From assembly GCF_001661265.1 (NCBI RefSeq), contig NW_017566992.1, positions 837,514-901,513 on the forward strand: a DNA stretch of 64,000 nt, written 5' to 3'. Below the pieces are notes generated by a model. The model ran no database searches and was not told the DNA's origin. It worked only from the letters and a program-made list of their open reading frames with translations. The translations under genes and the position numbers were made by a program. Positions 41,921-52,401 of the stretch are shown here, piece after piece; position 1 is the stretch's first letter, and each line of letters begins with the position of its first letter. The stretch comes from Saitoella complicata NRRL Y-17804 (Eukaryota > Ascomycota > Saitoellomycetes > Saitoellales > Saitoellaceae).

Positions 41921-44900
41921 ATGGTCACAGCAGACACCCAAGCTGCATTGGCTGCTCTGACAGCGACATACACTTCAACACTCTCCTTTTACCTTAACGC
42001 CCAACGCGTCTCCCTCGAAGTTCCTGACCCGACAATCACCCTCCTTGAGTACATTCGATCCACTGGACTCACCGGTACTAAGCTCGGTTGTGCCGAAGGT
42101 GGATGTGGAGCATGTACCGTCCTGGTCCAAAGCTGGGAAGACGGAAAGGTTGTCAGTAAGAGCGTGAATGCATGCATTGCTCCACTGATCTCCGTAGACG
42201 GGAAACACGTCGTCACGGTCGAAGGCATCGGAAACAGTACCGCACCTCATCCGGTGCAAGAGCGAATTGCGAAAATGCATGGATCCCAGTGCGGGTTCTG
42301 TACGCCAGGGATTGTGATGTCGTTGTACGCACTCTTACAGCAGAATCCGGAGCCGACGGAGGCGGAGGTGGAGGAGTGTTGGGATGGGAATTTATGTCGG
42401 TGTACTGGATATCGGCCGATCCTTGATGCGGGCAAGACGTTTGCTACTGGGTGCGGAAGGGCGGGAGGTTGCTGCAGGGACCAGAAGAAGGAGGATGCCC
42501 ATGCCAATGGCAACGGTAATGGAGACAGTACTACAGTCAAGAATGGCGAAGTGGATGGAGATGGTCTCTTGGACGGCGAGATCGACTTTACGAGCAAGCC
42601 AAAGAAGGTACCTACAACTGCACCATCTCCATGCGGCAAGACCAACTGCTGTCGTACTACCCCGTCCAACCCTAAACAGCCACCTCCCTCAACTCCCACC
42701 TTCGCTCCATACGAACCCTCAAAAGACCTCGCATTCCCTGCGAAACTGAAGAGCTTCACCCCTTCCGCCCTCGCCTTCGGTACCCCTACCAGGCGCTGGC
42801 TCCGGCCCACGACCCTTGATGAATTGTTGAAAATCAAGGCGATCTGTCCAAGCGCGAAGATTGTGGGCGGTAGCTCCGAAGTCCAGATCGAGACGAAATT
42901 CAAGGGTGTGAACTTCGCCGTGAGTGTTTACACTGGAGATATTCCTGAACTTCGGACAGTGGAGTTTACGGAGGATGGGTTAGTCATTGGTGCGAACATC
43001 ACGCTCAGTTCGTTGGAGGGCGTGCTTGATGAGGCGTGTGAGCACTTTGCAGAGAAGGGTAGTGCGCCGTATCGTGCGCTTTTGAAGACGTTGCGTGGGT
43101 TTGCTGGAAGGCAGATCAGGAATGTTGCGACGCCTGCTGGGAATATCGCTACTGCGTCCCCGATCTCGGATTTGAACCCTGTGCTAATGGCGACGGGTTC
43201 GAAGGTTGTTATGGAGTCCGTTAATGGCGGTACGTCCGAGTGCTACATTCGTGATTTCTTCAAGGGGTACAGGAGTACAGCGTTGGAGCCTGAAGCTGTG
43301 ATCACCAAGTTGGTTATCCCAGCGAGTAAAGGAGGGGAGTGGGTGCAAAGTTATAAGCAAGCGAAGAGGAAGGATGATGACATCGCGATTGTGAATGCCG
43401 GTATGCGCGTCCGTCTCGGTGGAGGATATGTCGTGGAGGAAATTGATTTGTGTTATGGAGGTATGGCACCCACCACGGTTGCTTCGAAGAAAACCATGGC
43501 ATTCTTGAAGGGGAAGGTGTGGGGAGAGAAAGACGTGTTGGAGGGTGCCATGAAGTCGTTGGAGGAAGACTTCAATTTGCCTTTTGGTGTGCCTGGCGGC
43601 ATGCCCATCTATCGCAAGAGTCTTGCATTCAGCTTCTTCTTTAAGTTTTGGTCGGAGGTGACTACGACCATGACCGGAACTGCCTCCGAAGACGACGACC
43701 TTCCTCATGCAGAGATTACAAGGAACATCTCAGCGGGGTGGAGGGACGAGGAGATCCCTAACGATGGGAACAATGCTATCGTGGGTAAACCCCTTCCCCA
43801 TGTTGCTGCTTTGAAGCAGGTTACGGGAGAAGCGCAGTATATTGACGACTTGCCTCGCTTCTCGAATGAGCTGTATGGATGCCTCGTGCTCTCAACCAAG
43901 GCCCATGCCAAAATCGTTCGTGTCGATACTGATGCTGCGCTGGACATGTCTGGTGTTGCAGGATATGTCGATCATACCGACTTGCCTTCACCAGAAGCGA
44001 ACTGGTGGGGTGCACCCCGCTGCGATGAAGTCTTCTTTGCCGTAGACGAAGTCTTTTGTGCTGGGCAACCCATTGGGTTCATCCTTGCTGACACTAAGGC
44101 ACATGCTCAAGCTGCGGCGAGAGCGGTGGTTGTTGAATACGAGGAGCTTCCGGCGATCTTCACTATGGAGGAAGCGATTGCGCAAGATTCGTTCTTCGCT
44201 CACTATAGGTTCATCAAGCGGGATGGAGATGACATGGATGGCGCGTTCGCAAAGGCCGATCATGTCTTCGAGGGTGTAGCGAGAATGGGTGGACAGGAGC
44301 ATTTCTATCTCGAGACTAACGCCGCTATGGCTGTTTGGAAACCGGAGGATGGCGAAATGGATGTGTATTCTTCCACGCAGAACCCGACTGAGACGCAAAC
44401 ATACGCAGCCAAAGTCACCGGAGTCCCGGCGAATCGCGTCGTCTGCAAAGTCAAGCGTATGGGAGGTGGATTTGGCGGTAAGGAGACGAGAAGTGTCCAG
44501 CTCAGCAGTATCTGTGCCATCGCTGCGAAGAAGATGAAGAGGCCTGTTCGGTGCATGCTTGATCGTGATGAGGATATGGCTACGAGTGGACAGCGTCATC
44601 CGTTCTTGTCCAGGTGGAAAGTCGGCGTAAATAATGATGGCAAGCTTGTCGCGTTAGATGCCGACGTGTTCTGCAATGGCGGATGGACGCAGGATCTCAG
44701 TGGTGCAATTGTTGAGCGTGCATTGTCGCATATCGACAATGTGTATTACATCCCTCATGTTAACGTGCGAGGACGGGTCTGCAAGACGAATATCCATTCT
44801 AACACGGCGTTCCGAGGCTTCGGTGGACCGCAAGGGATGTTCATCTGTGAAAGTTACATGTCTGAGATTGCGGATCAGTTGAATATGTCTGTTGACAAGT

Positions 44901-46084
44901 TGAGGGAAATCAACTTCTATAAAGAGGGTCAAAAGACGCATTTCAACCAGGTCTTGGAAGACTTCCATGTTCCTCAGATCTACGAGCAGATTAAGGTCGA
45001 GGCTGATTATGATGAGAGGCGAAAGGCAGTCGATGAATTCAATAAGACTCATCGATGGAGGAAGAGAGGTCTCGCGCTCATTCCTACCAAGTTTGGTATT
45101 AGTTTCACAGCGTTGTTCTTGAACCAGGCCGGTGCTTTGGTGCATATCTACCATGACGGAAGTATACTGCTGGCTCACGGTGGTACGGAGATGGGTCAGG
45201 GTCTGCACACCAAAATGTGCATGGTGGCTGCGGAGGAGCTCGGTGTTACTCTCGAGAACGTGCACATATCCGAGACTGCAACTAACACGGTTGCCAATAC
45301 GTCGTCTACGGCAGCTTCGGCATCGTCCGACTTGAACGGCATGGCCATCAAAAACGCCTGTGACCAAATCAATGAACGTCTGAAGCCTTACCGGGAAAAG
45401 TTAGGGCCCGATGCAACCATGAAACAACTTGCGACAGCAGCGTATTTTGACCGTGTGAACTTGTCCGCGAACGGCTTCTACAAGACGCCCACAATTGGTT
45501 ATGAGTGGGGAAACGAGAACAGCAAGCCTATGTTCTTTTACTTTACGCAGGGTGCTGCCATCGCTGAAGTGGAGATTGATACGTTGACTGGCGATTGGAA
45601 GTGTGAACGTGCTGATGTGAAGATGGACATCGGACGCACAATCAATCAGGCGATCGACTACGGTCAGATTGAAGGGGCGTTTGTACAAGGTATGGGGCTG
45701 TTCACGATGGAAGAATCGCTATGGTTGCGTCACAACGGCAACCTGTTTACCAAGGGTCCTGGTGCGTATAAGATTCCTGGATTCCGGGATGTACCGGTTT
45801 CATTCAATCTCTCAATGCTGAAAGGCGTTCCGTGGAAGAATCTCAGAACGATCCAGCGAAGCAAGGGAGTCGGAGAGCCTCCGTTGTTCATGGGTTCAGC
45901 AGTTTTCTTCGCAATGCGCGATGCCATCAAGTCGGCAAGGAAGGATGCTGGCAACACTGGTCTTCTTGCACTACATTCGCCCGCCACGCCTGAGCGCATC
46001 AGGCTTGCTTGTACGGATGAGATTACTGAACGCGCCCATGTCAACGCGAAGGAGAAGGAGCATAACTGGTTTATCCAACCCTGA
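41921..46084 (+). CDS. Xanthine dehydrogenase (molybdenum hydroxylase)
   Basis: Oxidises hypoxanthine and xanthine to urate with NAD; purine catabolism. Single exon; first ATG in frame at 41921 (MVTADTQAAL); 1387 residues, normal for fungi. Order: plant-type [2Fe-2S] ligands GCAEGGCGACTVL (about 57-70), then a second cluster with CGFCTPG and CRCTGYRP (about 115-155); a variable Cys-rich linker with a Gly/Asn insertion; FAD domain with KIVGGSSEVQIE and TPAGNIATASPISDLNP; molybdopterin domain with MGGGFGGKE, the substrate-binding TAFRGFGGPQ, EMGQGLHTK, and the catalytic-Glu block GVGEPPLFMG near the end. It is xanthine rather than aldehyde type by the Arg in AFRGFGGPQ. Convergent with the Ldb1-type gene. 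The aspergillus counterpart is hxA. Confidence 0.96.
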   Translation: MVTADTQAALAALTATYTSTLSFYLNAQRVSLEVPDPTITLLEYIRSTGLTGTKLGCAEGGCGACTVLVQSWEDGKVVSKSVNACIAPLISVDGKHVVTVEGIGNSTAPHPVQERIAKMHGSQCGFCTPGIVMSLYALLQQNPEPTEAEVEECWDGNLCRCTGYRPILDAGKTFATGCGRAGGCCRDQKKEDAHANGNGNGDSTTVKNGEVDGDGLLDGEIDFTSKPKKVPTTAPSPCGKTNCCRTTPSNPKQPPPSTPTFAPYEPSKDLAFPAKLKSFTPSALAFGTPTRRWLRPTTLDELLKIKAICPSAKIVGGSSEVQIETKFKGVNFAVSVYTGDIPELRTVEFTEDGLVIGANITLSSLEGVLDEACEHFAEKGSAPYRALLKTLRGFAGRQIRNVATPAGNIATASPISDLNPVLMATGSKVVMESVNGGTSECYIRDFFKGYRSTALEPEAVITKLVIPASKGGEWVQSYKQAKRKDDDIAIVNAGMRVRLGGGYVVEEIDLCYGGMAPTTVASKKTMAFLKGKVWGEKDVLEGAMKSLEEDFNLPFGVPGGMPIYRKSLAFSFFFKFWSEVTTTMTGTASEDDDLPHAEITRNISAGWRDEEIPNDGNNAIVGKPLPHVAALKQVTGEAQYIDDLPRFSNELYGCLVLSTKAHAKIVRVDTDAALDMSGVAGYVDHTDLPSPEANWWGAPRCDEVFFAVDEVFCAGQPIGFILADTKAHAQAAARAVVVEYEELPAIFTMEEAIAQDSFFAHYRFIKRDGDDMDGAFAKADHVFEGVARMGGQEHFYLETNAAMAVWKPEDGEMDVYSSTQNPTETQTYAAKVTGVPANRVVCKVKRMGGGFGGKETRSVQLSSICAIAAKKMKRPVRCMLDRDEDMATSGQRHPFLSRWKVGVNNDGKLVALDADVFCNGGWTQDLSGAIVERALSHIDNVYYIPHVNVRGRVCKTNIHSNTAFRGFGGPQGMFICESYMSEIADQLNMSVDKLREINFYKEGQKTHFNQVLEDFHVPQIYEQIKVEADYDERRKAVDEFNKTHRWRKRGLALIPTKFGISFTALFLNQAGALVHIYHDGSILLAHGGTEMGQGLHTKMCMVAAEELGVTLENVHISETATNTVANTSSTAASASSDLNGMAIKNACDQINERLKPYREKLGPDATMKQLATAAYFDRVNLSANGFYKTPTIGYEWGNENSKPMFFYFTQGAAIAEVEIDTLTGDWKCERADVKMDIGRTINQAIDYGQIEGAFVQGMGLFTMEESLWLRHNGNLFTKGPGAYKIPGFRDVPVSFNLSMLKGVPWKNLRTIQRSKGVGEPPLFMGSAVFFAMRDAIKSARKDAGNTGLLALHSPATPERIRLACTDEITERAHVNAKEKEHNWFIQP

Positions 46085-46198
46085 TCATGAGCACAGACAG
46101 CTGGGTTACTAACATATCATACGAAGGGATGTAGGGTTCACTTCAGATATTATAAGATAATTAAAATCTTGTGCCGTTACAAACATGACCCGAAAACG

Positions 46199-46208
46199 CA
46201 AACGCCAA
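46199..46208 (-). promoter_or_regulatory. Recurrent 3' motif, copy 3 (TTGGCGTTTG)
   Basis: Minus-strand TCATTGGCGTTTG starts about 58 bases after the stop of the Ldb1-type gene; it differs at the last base from the other copies. Confidence 0.35.
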
Positions 46209-46265
46209 TGACATTCCACATAACCAACATTTTCATCCATACGTCCTATTGCAAATCCAGCCGTC

Positions 46266-47891
46266 TCAACCAGACTTCCTTTTACCTGCTTGCTTCTGAG
46301 TTGGCTTTTTAGCCGGGGGTCTGCCTTCCTGCCCCGAACCGTCGTCCAGATCCTCGACCTCACCCAGGATACGTGCGCCACTGAGGCCGCTCTGTCCAGC
46401 TGTGCTACCTCTTCTCCGTTTGGCTGCATGTGGGATGCTAGGACTTCCCATGACATTGGGACTGGCTTGTTGCTGTGGACTTGCTTGAGGCAAGTTCTTT
46501 GCAGCCATCGCAGGAGAAGGTGTCGTGCCCATGCGTGACGGCTGTGGCAGGGCTGGCATCGTCTGTTGTGGCGGAGCTTGTTGCTGACCATTACCGTTCT
46601 GCAAGGCCTGGAGCTGTGCGACATATTGCTTCAGCGCCTGAATGGGACTACTGCCTTGCTGCCGAGAAAAGGTAATAAGATCGCTCATGTGCGAGATACT
46701 TTCGGCAATCTCCAGACACCGCATCGTCTTCAAAGTAACTCCAAACTCATTGATGGCGCTTTCTGGTGCAGAAACCGTAGTGCGAGGGTCTCTGTCATTT
46801 TCTTCTGACTTCACCGGTGGGGAATTGGGACTTGCGCCCGGTACGCGGGGTGATTGACGAGGTCTCATCGGCACGAACTCTTCGTGGTGATTGGTGAGAA
46901 ACTCAAATGCTTCGATCTTAATGCCGGTTTGGTAAGCACCAAAGTAGACGCGGAGGTTACCCGTCGCCACCACCTAGGGAACGTTTAGCAGCTATTCATA
47001 TCTCGAACAGGGAGACAAATACAAACCTGACAGCCAGTGGCAAACCAATACACTATACTAGCACGGGAACATTCGACGTAATAGCCATTATTGTTTGTTG
47101 AGTGTTCCGAAGGGTCTTCAAGGATAAGTTGAATGCGTTTGACTCCACTCTCGTATGTCGTGCAATAATATCGCGGCAAAACAGCAGTCGATATTTCGAA
47201 TTGTTTAGATTCTCGATGCAGAGTGTTGAAAAGCGTATAGCGCATCACACCATTGTCTGCATAATACTCCGAGATGAACCTCTTCCAGGAAGCTATCGAT
47301 CGATCTTGTCCAGGAGATGAAAGGTGATTGCAGTAATTCAAGAGCCGTAGAATAGCAGCACCACTATTCCGGTTTGCAGTAGTAATCCCAACCATTGCAG
47401 CCGAGTTGGCACCAACACCGGACGACGTAGGTGCCAGGCTTGGTGCTCGCATGCCACTCATACCCGCCGTGGCTTGAACGGCAGCCATTTGACGAACATG
47501 TTCTTGTGTGTGGGCTTGAACTTGAGCCTGTGCTTGCTGAGCCTGCGCCTGTACCTGCTGAGCTTGTGCTTGAGCATGTGTTTGTTGACCAGGCTGCTGC
47601 TGTTGTTGCTGTGGAGGTGGGATGCCACGACCCCCCGGCACCTGCGCAGCCTGCACTTGCTGACCTTGATTTTGAGCATGCTGCAGCTGTCGTTGCATGT
47701 ATTCCTGATGTTGCCGAACCTGCTGCTCATTTCTTTGACGAATCAACTGATTGTACATGTTAAGTTGACTTTGTGGATTGCTGATTCCAGCAGCAACGAC
47801 ACCTGCCTGGGCTTGTGCTGCATGTTGCTGATGCTGTTGCTGTTGATGATGATGCTGCTGCTGCTGCTGCTGTTGTTGTTGTTGTTGTTGT

Positions 47892-47924
<33 letters not shown>

Positions 47925-48037
47925 AACTGAAGAACAGCGGCAGAGTAATGAGGGGGGATACCGTGCTGCTGTGGCATGGGCTGGCCCCCTGGTACAATTG
48001 GCTGCCCCAGTTGGTAACTTGGCTGAGGCGTCGCCAT
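46266..48037 (-). CDS. LIM-domain-binding (Ldb1/NLI) type transcription cofactor, PtaB/Adn1-like
   Basis: Exons 48037-47027 and 46973-46266 (53-nt intron, GTTTGT...CCCTAG, GCTAAAC branch site); 572 residues. N-terminus is Gln-rich: a run of 23 Gln (about residue 40) then HHH and further Gln/Ala/His mixtures to about 190. The conserved Ldb core runs from LRLLNYCNHLSSPGQDRSIASWKRFISEYY through VMRYTLFNTLHRESKQFEI, PRYYCTTYESGVKRIQLIL, YYVECSRASIVYWFATGCQVVATGNLRVYF and EAFEFLTNHHEEFVP. The last third is Pro/Ser/Gln-rich with a basic end KKPTQKQAGKRKSG, a nuclear signal. Fungal relatives (PtaB, adn1, Mfg1) pair with Flo8/Som1-type proteins in adhesion and development. The role in this species is inferred. 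Confidence 0.87.
47855..47923 (-). repeat. CAG/CAA codon repeat encoding 23 glutamines
   Basis: 69 bases of in-frame mixed CAG and CAA codons in the Ldb1-type gene, bordered by CAT (His) codons. Interrupted CAA codons make it less prone to slippage than pure CAG, but length variation between strains is expected. Confidence 0.9.
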
Positions 48038-49403
48038 GATGATTATTCCGACGGAATGTGACCTCGTCTTTAACGCACCTCAATTTGTCTTCCAGTAACA
48101 CGAATGATCGGAGGCCTTTCGATCGCTGGGTCGGGACAGGCTGAAACGACTCGAGACGCAGCAGGCTGTTGAATGTTTGTTGTATACACGCCGATCCTGT
48201 CAGGCGACAAGGGACATGAACTTCCTGAAGCAGCAAACCGATGTCGTTCTCTATGAATCGAGCAAGCAGATTCTTATTCGCCAAGATGATCAAACAGTAT
48301 ATAAAGTTCCCTCTACGTACAGGTCGGCTCTGTGCTTAAGCGCAGCGCTCCCCGGGGCAGCAGCCGCGACCGACACCGACGTGAATAGCCGATCGGCGTT
48401 TTCGACGAGTTTGCTGTTTCCATTGCGTCTTTCAGTCTAATCAAAAACAGTTCCCTTTGCGAGCACGATGGTCTATGTATCAGGTGTCGAGTTCTGTTTT
48501 ACGGCTCCATCGCAGTTCCCACACCTTCGCTGCGGTTCCTCGAGATTCTCTGCGCAAAGTTTTCTAGCATCGTCCCAGAGGTATAAGAACGACAACAACT
48601 CCCAATCAGCCAACAAACCACCCATTCGCCAAACCACATTGGTCGACTCTTTCGATAAGGTTGGTACAGTTCTTTTACATGCTGGAAGGGTTTCTTGTCG
48701 CTTTCGAGCGACTGCGAGTGATGACAATTTAAAACAACACTTCTTACCATGACTGATCGACTACGATGTCACCAAACATGGTCACTTCAATGTGGTCTAA
48801 CATACTTGCCAGTATATTGTTGTCTGACGCATTCTCGACCTTCTTCAGCTTGTTGTTTTGTTGAAACGTTGAACAGTGTGCTAACTCGCACTTCAGATAG
48901 GATCAGCACCATTCACAACAACTTCAGCGCCATCCTCGACCCTCTTCTGCTTTTAAGGTAAGCAGCCTTGCCCGGTCCAATTCGACGCTTCGATGTCGTG
49001 CCCAGGCACGAGGGTTTCCAGATGATGAAGACACACCAAACATTCGCAGTTTCCTCTGTAGGCGACGCTAGAACCTAATTAGTCGCTCGGTGACGGCCCA
49101 ATACTTCCTTGGATGTCTTATGGAAACCCAACAACTGCAACAGTTGTTCATTGGCGGCGCGAATCGGACTTTATGCGAGAGTTCGATCGGATCGCTGACA
49201 TCTTCATAGTTCTTTCCCTATTGCTCCTCCTCAAATGACTACTAGCTTAGTGATGAATGACATACGTTTGTTTCTTAAACTTATTTGTGCAATCAAATGC
49301 TCTGTTGTATGTGTGTAAAACAGCCGTGTTATCCCAAAGTCCGAAGTACCATAACGTAAACGCCAATGCAGTCCAACCTGTATGCTACCGATATATGTTC
49401 CTC
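48038..49403. other. Long gene-free stretch between Ldb1-type gene and hybrid kinase
   Basis: 1366 bases. It contains the upstream region of the Ldb1-type gene and the 3' flank of the kinase gene, including motif copy 4 at 49357-49366. Several short frames (up to about 94 codons) occur on both strands without protein-like character. No tRNA or repeat was seen. Genes for filamentation cofactors often have long promoters and leaders, which would account for this one. Confidence 0.45.
49357..49366 (-). promoter_or_regulatory. Recurrent 3' motif TTGGCGTTTA, copy 4
   Basis: Minus-strand GCATTGGCGTTTAC begins 38 bases after the stop of the hybrid kinase gene. Confidence 0.4.
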
Positions 49404-52172
49404 TTATTTGTCCCCCTCCATCTTCGAAAGCCATTTCAAGACGACTTCCTCAAACTCTCGCACATTGACCGGCTTGCTGACATAATCTGACATGCCAACT
49501 GCGATACACTTCTCACGATCTCCGCGGATCGCCGAAGCTGTCATCGCAATTACCGGCACGTTTCGAATAGCCTCGTTCTCATCTTGTCGTAATAAGCTCG
49601 TCGCTTCGTAGCCATCCATCTCCGGCATGTGGCAATCGCATAAGAAAAGATCAAATGGCTTGCTTTCGCCATCGTCCTCTTGAATCCTCGCCCGCAATGC
49701 ATCAAGCGCTTTCTTACCGTTATCAACGGCAACGCATTTGGCGCCAAATCCCATTTTCTTCAATCGTGAGACGGCAATTCTTTGGTTGATCAAGTTATCC
49801 TCGGCGATAAGGATCGCATAATCATCCCGTGGACGCTTGAGTTGGTAGTTCTTCGCCGTGGAAGCCAACTTACCACTATGCTCGTCACCCTTCGCATTTT
49901 CTTCACCGGGTTCTCGTTGTGATTTGACGAAAGGAATGCAGACCTTGACTGTTGAACCCTTACCGGGCTCGGAAGTGACGTTGATAGTACCATTCATCAG
50001 TTCTGTAAGCTTCTTGCAGATTGAGAGCCCAAGTCCGCTACCACCCCACTTTCTTGCAGTGCTCGAGTCCGCTTGGCTGAAGGGCTGGAAAAGCTTCTTG
50101 ACAGTGTCTTTACTCATGCCAATCCCGGTATCGGTGACGGCAAATGTGACTGCAATTGCTCCAGGGCGCTCTTGCCTTGTCGCGGTCAGTGTCACGGTAC
50201 CTTGAGCAGGCGTGAACTATCCAAATGTCAGCATCATGAACGAATCGACGCCGGTGTCATAACTAACCTTTAGCGCATTGGATAATAAGTTTGTCAGGAT
50301 CTGGCCGATACGGTTTTTGTCTCCGAGTACCCAAACCGGACATGAACCTGTTTGGCAGTTCACAGAAAAGGAAATATCCTTCCTCGCTGCTGGGTACACG
50401 AAGATTTTCTTGATATCGTTGAAAATCTCGCATAAATCGAAATCCATGTTCTCGATTGCTAGCTTCCCTGCTTCTATCTTGCTGACGTCCAAAATATCGT
50501 TGATGACAGAAAGGAGCGATGATGCAGCTGTTCGTACATTGTCGCATAGCTGTTGCTGCTCCTCGTCAAGCTTTGAGTCGCTGAGCATTTCTGTCATGCC
50601 AATGACTGCGGCAATTGGCGTTCGAATTTCATGGCTCATGTTGGCCAAAAACTCCGACTTCATCCGGGAGCTTTCTCGAGCAGCAGTTTCACTGGCTTTC
50701 AGCGCAAGTTGTTCTTCTGCTAGCCGAGCTCTCTCCTCATTGGCCTTTGCAAGCTCTCGGTCTTTCCGTATCTCGTTTGTGACATCGAAAACGCATCCGA
50801 CACAGGCAACAACCGACTTCTTGTCGTCGCCCATGATGGGCCGGTGATGCCTCCGCCATACCCGATTGTCGCGGTCCGCGCTGAGGTGCAGGTCGTGAGT
50901 CTCGAATTCTGACTCACCCTCCAGAACTCTTCGGATGCAGTGAATAGCGACGGGATCGATTATGGGCATCGCAAGAGACTGACCAAGGAACGGCCCTTCG
51001 CCGCCAAGGGCATCCCTGATAAGATGAATGAAGCTTCCGTGAGACTCTGGTCCAGCAAAATACTGCAAGTTCAGGTTGCGGTCAACGACGTAATACGTCA
51101 TACCAGAATAGTCAATCACGGATTTGAGTCTGGATTGCGCTTGCGCTGCTTCCTCTTGTGCCTCGACAAGGTCATGGATGTCGGTCAGATTTGCACTGTA
51201 CCAAATCACCTCAGCTTCACCATCTGGACGACTAGGCGGTGTGCGAAGTACGGGATTGGCACGGTTGATGTACCACCGGTAAGTCCCGTTCTTGCTCCTG
51301 ACTCGGCACTTGTGCGCGACTCGCTTTGTCGGGTTTTTCAGGAGATCCATGAAAGTATACGCCCATAGCTCGACATCGTCGGGATGAAGGGTGCCTGCGA
51401 TCGTCTGCGGATTCAAGTCTCCAGGTTCGATACCGGTCAGCTCGTACCAACTCGCTGAGTAGTAGAAGGGAACTCCGAGTCGCGAAAAGACATAGTTGAT
51501 ACCGGGAAAAGAATTGATCACCTTGCTGACGTGTAAGCTGTTTACCATTTCGAGAAGAACATCCGGATTTGAGTCGACAGCTGCCGCAGACAGAGCGTCC
51601 ATAGCCTCGCGATCGTCATGCGAAGCAGTATTGTTTGGCGGCGGAGGTACAGGTGGTTCTGTCGCCTCTTCATCAGACCGATTCGTTGGTTGCGGTAGAG
51701 ACGTTATGAATTGGTCGATCTCCGCCGGCCGCCCTTTGCGTGGTTGACTGATCTGTTGCGCAACCGGCTCGGAACTCAGAAGGTCGACTTGCTTGTCGGT
51801 GAAGAATGGTTTGAGCTGCAGAGGGAAGTTGTCGATTGCGAATGTGAACATAACTCCACCTTTTGTGTCGTAATATGCCGATATATCGACGGAATGTACC
51901 AGGTCGGACCCTTTCTTTCCTACGGCCACGGTCACTTCCAGGCGCCCACTTTCGCTCGAGCTGAGTTTCAGCTTTGTAACATGGTCGAGAACCTCGTCTA
52001 ATCGCTTGTAATCATTCACAAGGTGCAGTTCATTGTACGGATTGTTGACACAAGCGTTCGTCAGCACGAGAAGCTCCCGGGCCTTCTCGTTGATCTGGCG
52101 CACGATCCGCTGACTGTCCAACACGATCAGAGCAGCAGGAGCGTACTCGAAGTAGTCAACAGACTGCGACAT
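49404..52172 (-). CDS. Hybrid histidine kinase with PAS domains and receiver
   Basis: Exons 52172-50268 and 50216-49404 (51-nt intron, GTTAGT...GGATAG, CTGAC branch site); 905 residues, first in-frame ATG MSQSVDYFEYAPAALIVL. Order: an N-terminal PAS-like segment (about 8-130); a linker with Pro run; PAS regions at about 230-350 (YYSASWYELTGIEPGD...LHPDDVELW) and about 360-480; a short coiled coil; HisKA with FLANMSHEIRTPIAAVIG (phosphoacceptor His); HATPase_c with NLLSNALKFTPAQG, DTGIGMS and GGSGLGLSICKKL; receiver with AEDNLINQRIA, DLFLCDCHMPEMDGYEAT (phosphoacceptor Asp), MTASA and KPV. No transmembrane segment is visible, so it is cytosolic; signal would pass through Ypd1 to Ssk1- or Skn7-type regulators. 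Which numbered fungal class it fits I cannot tell. Confidence 0.92.
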
Positions 52173-52401
52173 CTGTCGAATACTAATGATCCGCCTTGCT
52201 GGTGTAGTGGTTTTCTCTGTGTGCTGCTCGTATTGATTCAGGGTCCTCCTGGTCCATTTTGTTTGCAACGGTACGGATCGACGCTTTCCATGTCGACGTC
52301 AGTAGGCGCGCGCCTTGAGCCCACGTTGAATGCGCGGTCCCCAGACGACGGTGGAGGCGAAGGAACAGGCGCCGTCTTTAAAGGGGTTAAGTTATACGAA
52401 T

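Noticed and set aside
47830-47930. Leu-rich plus-strand frame and Ser/Asn-rich minus frame across the repeat
   Set aside because: These are out-of-frame readings of the CAG/CAA glutamine tract.
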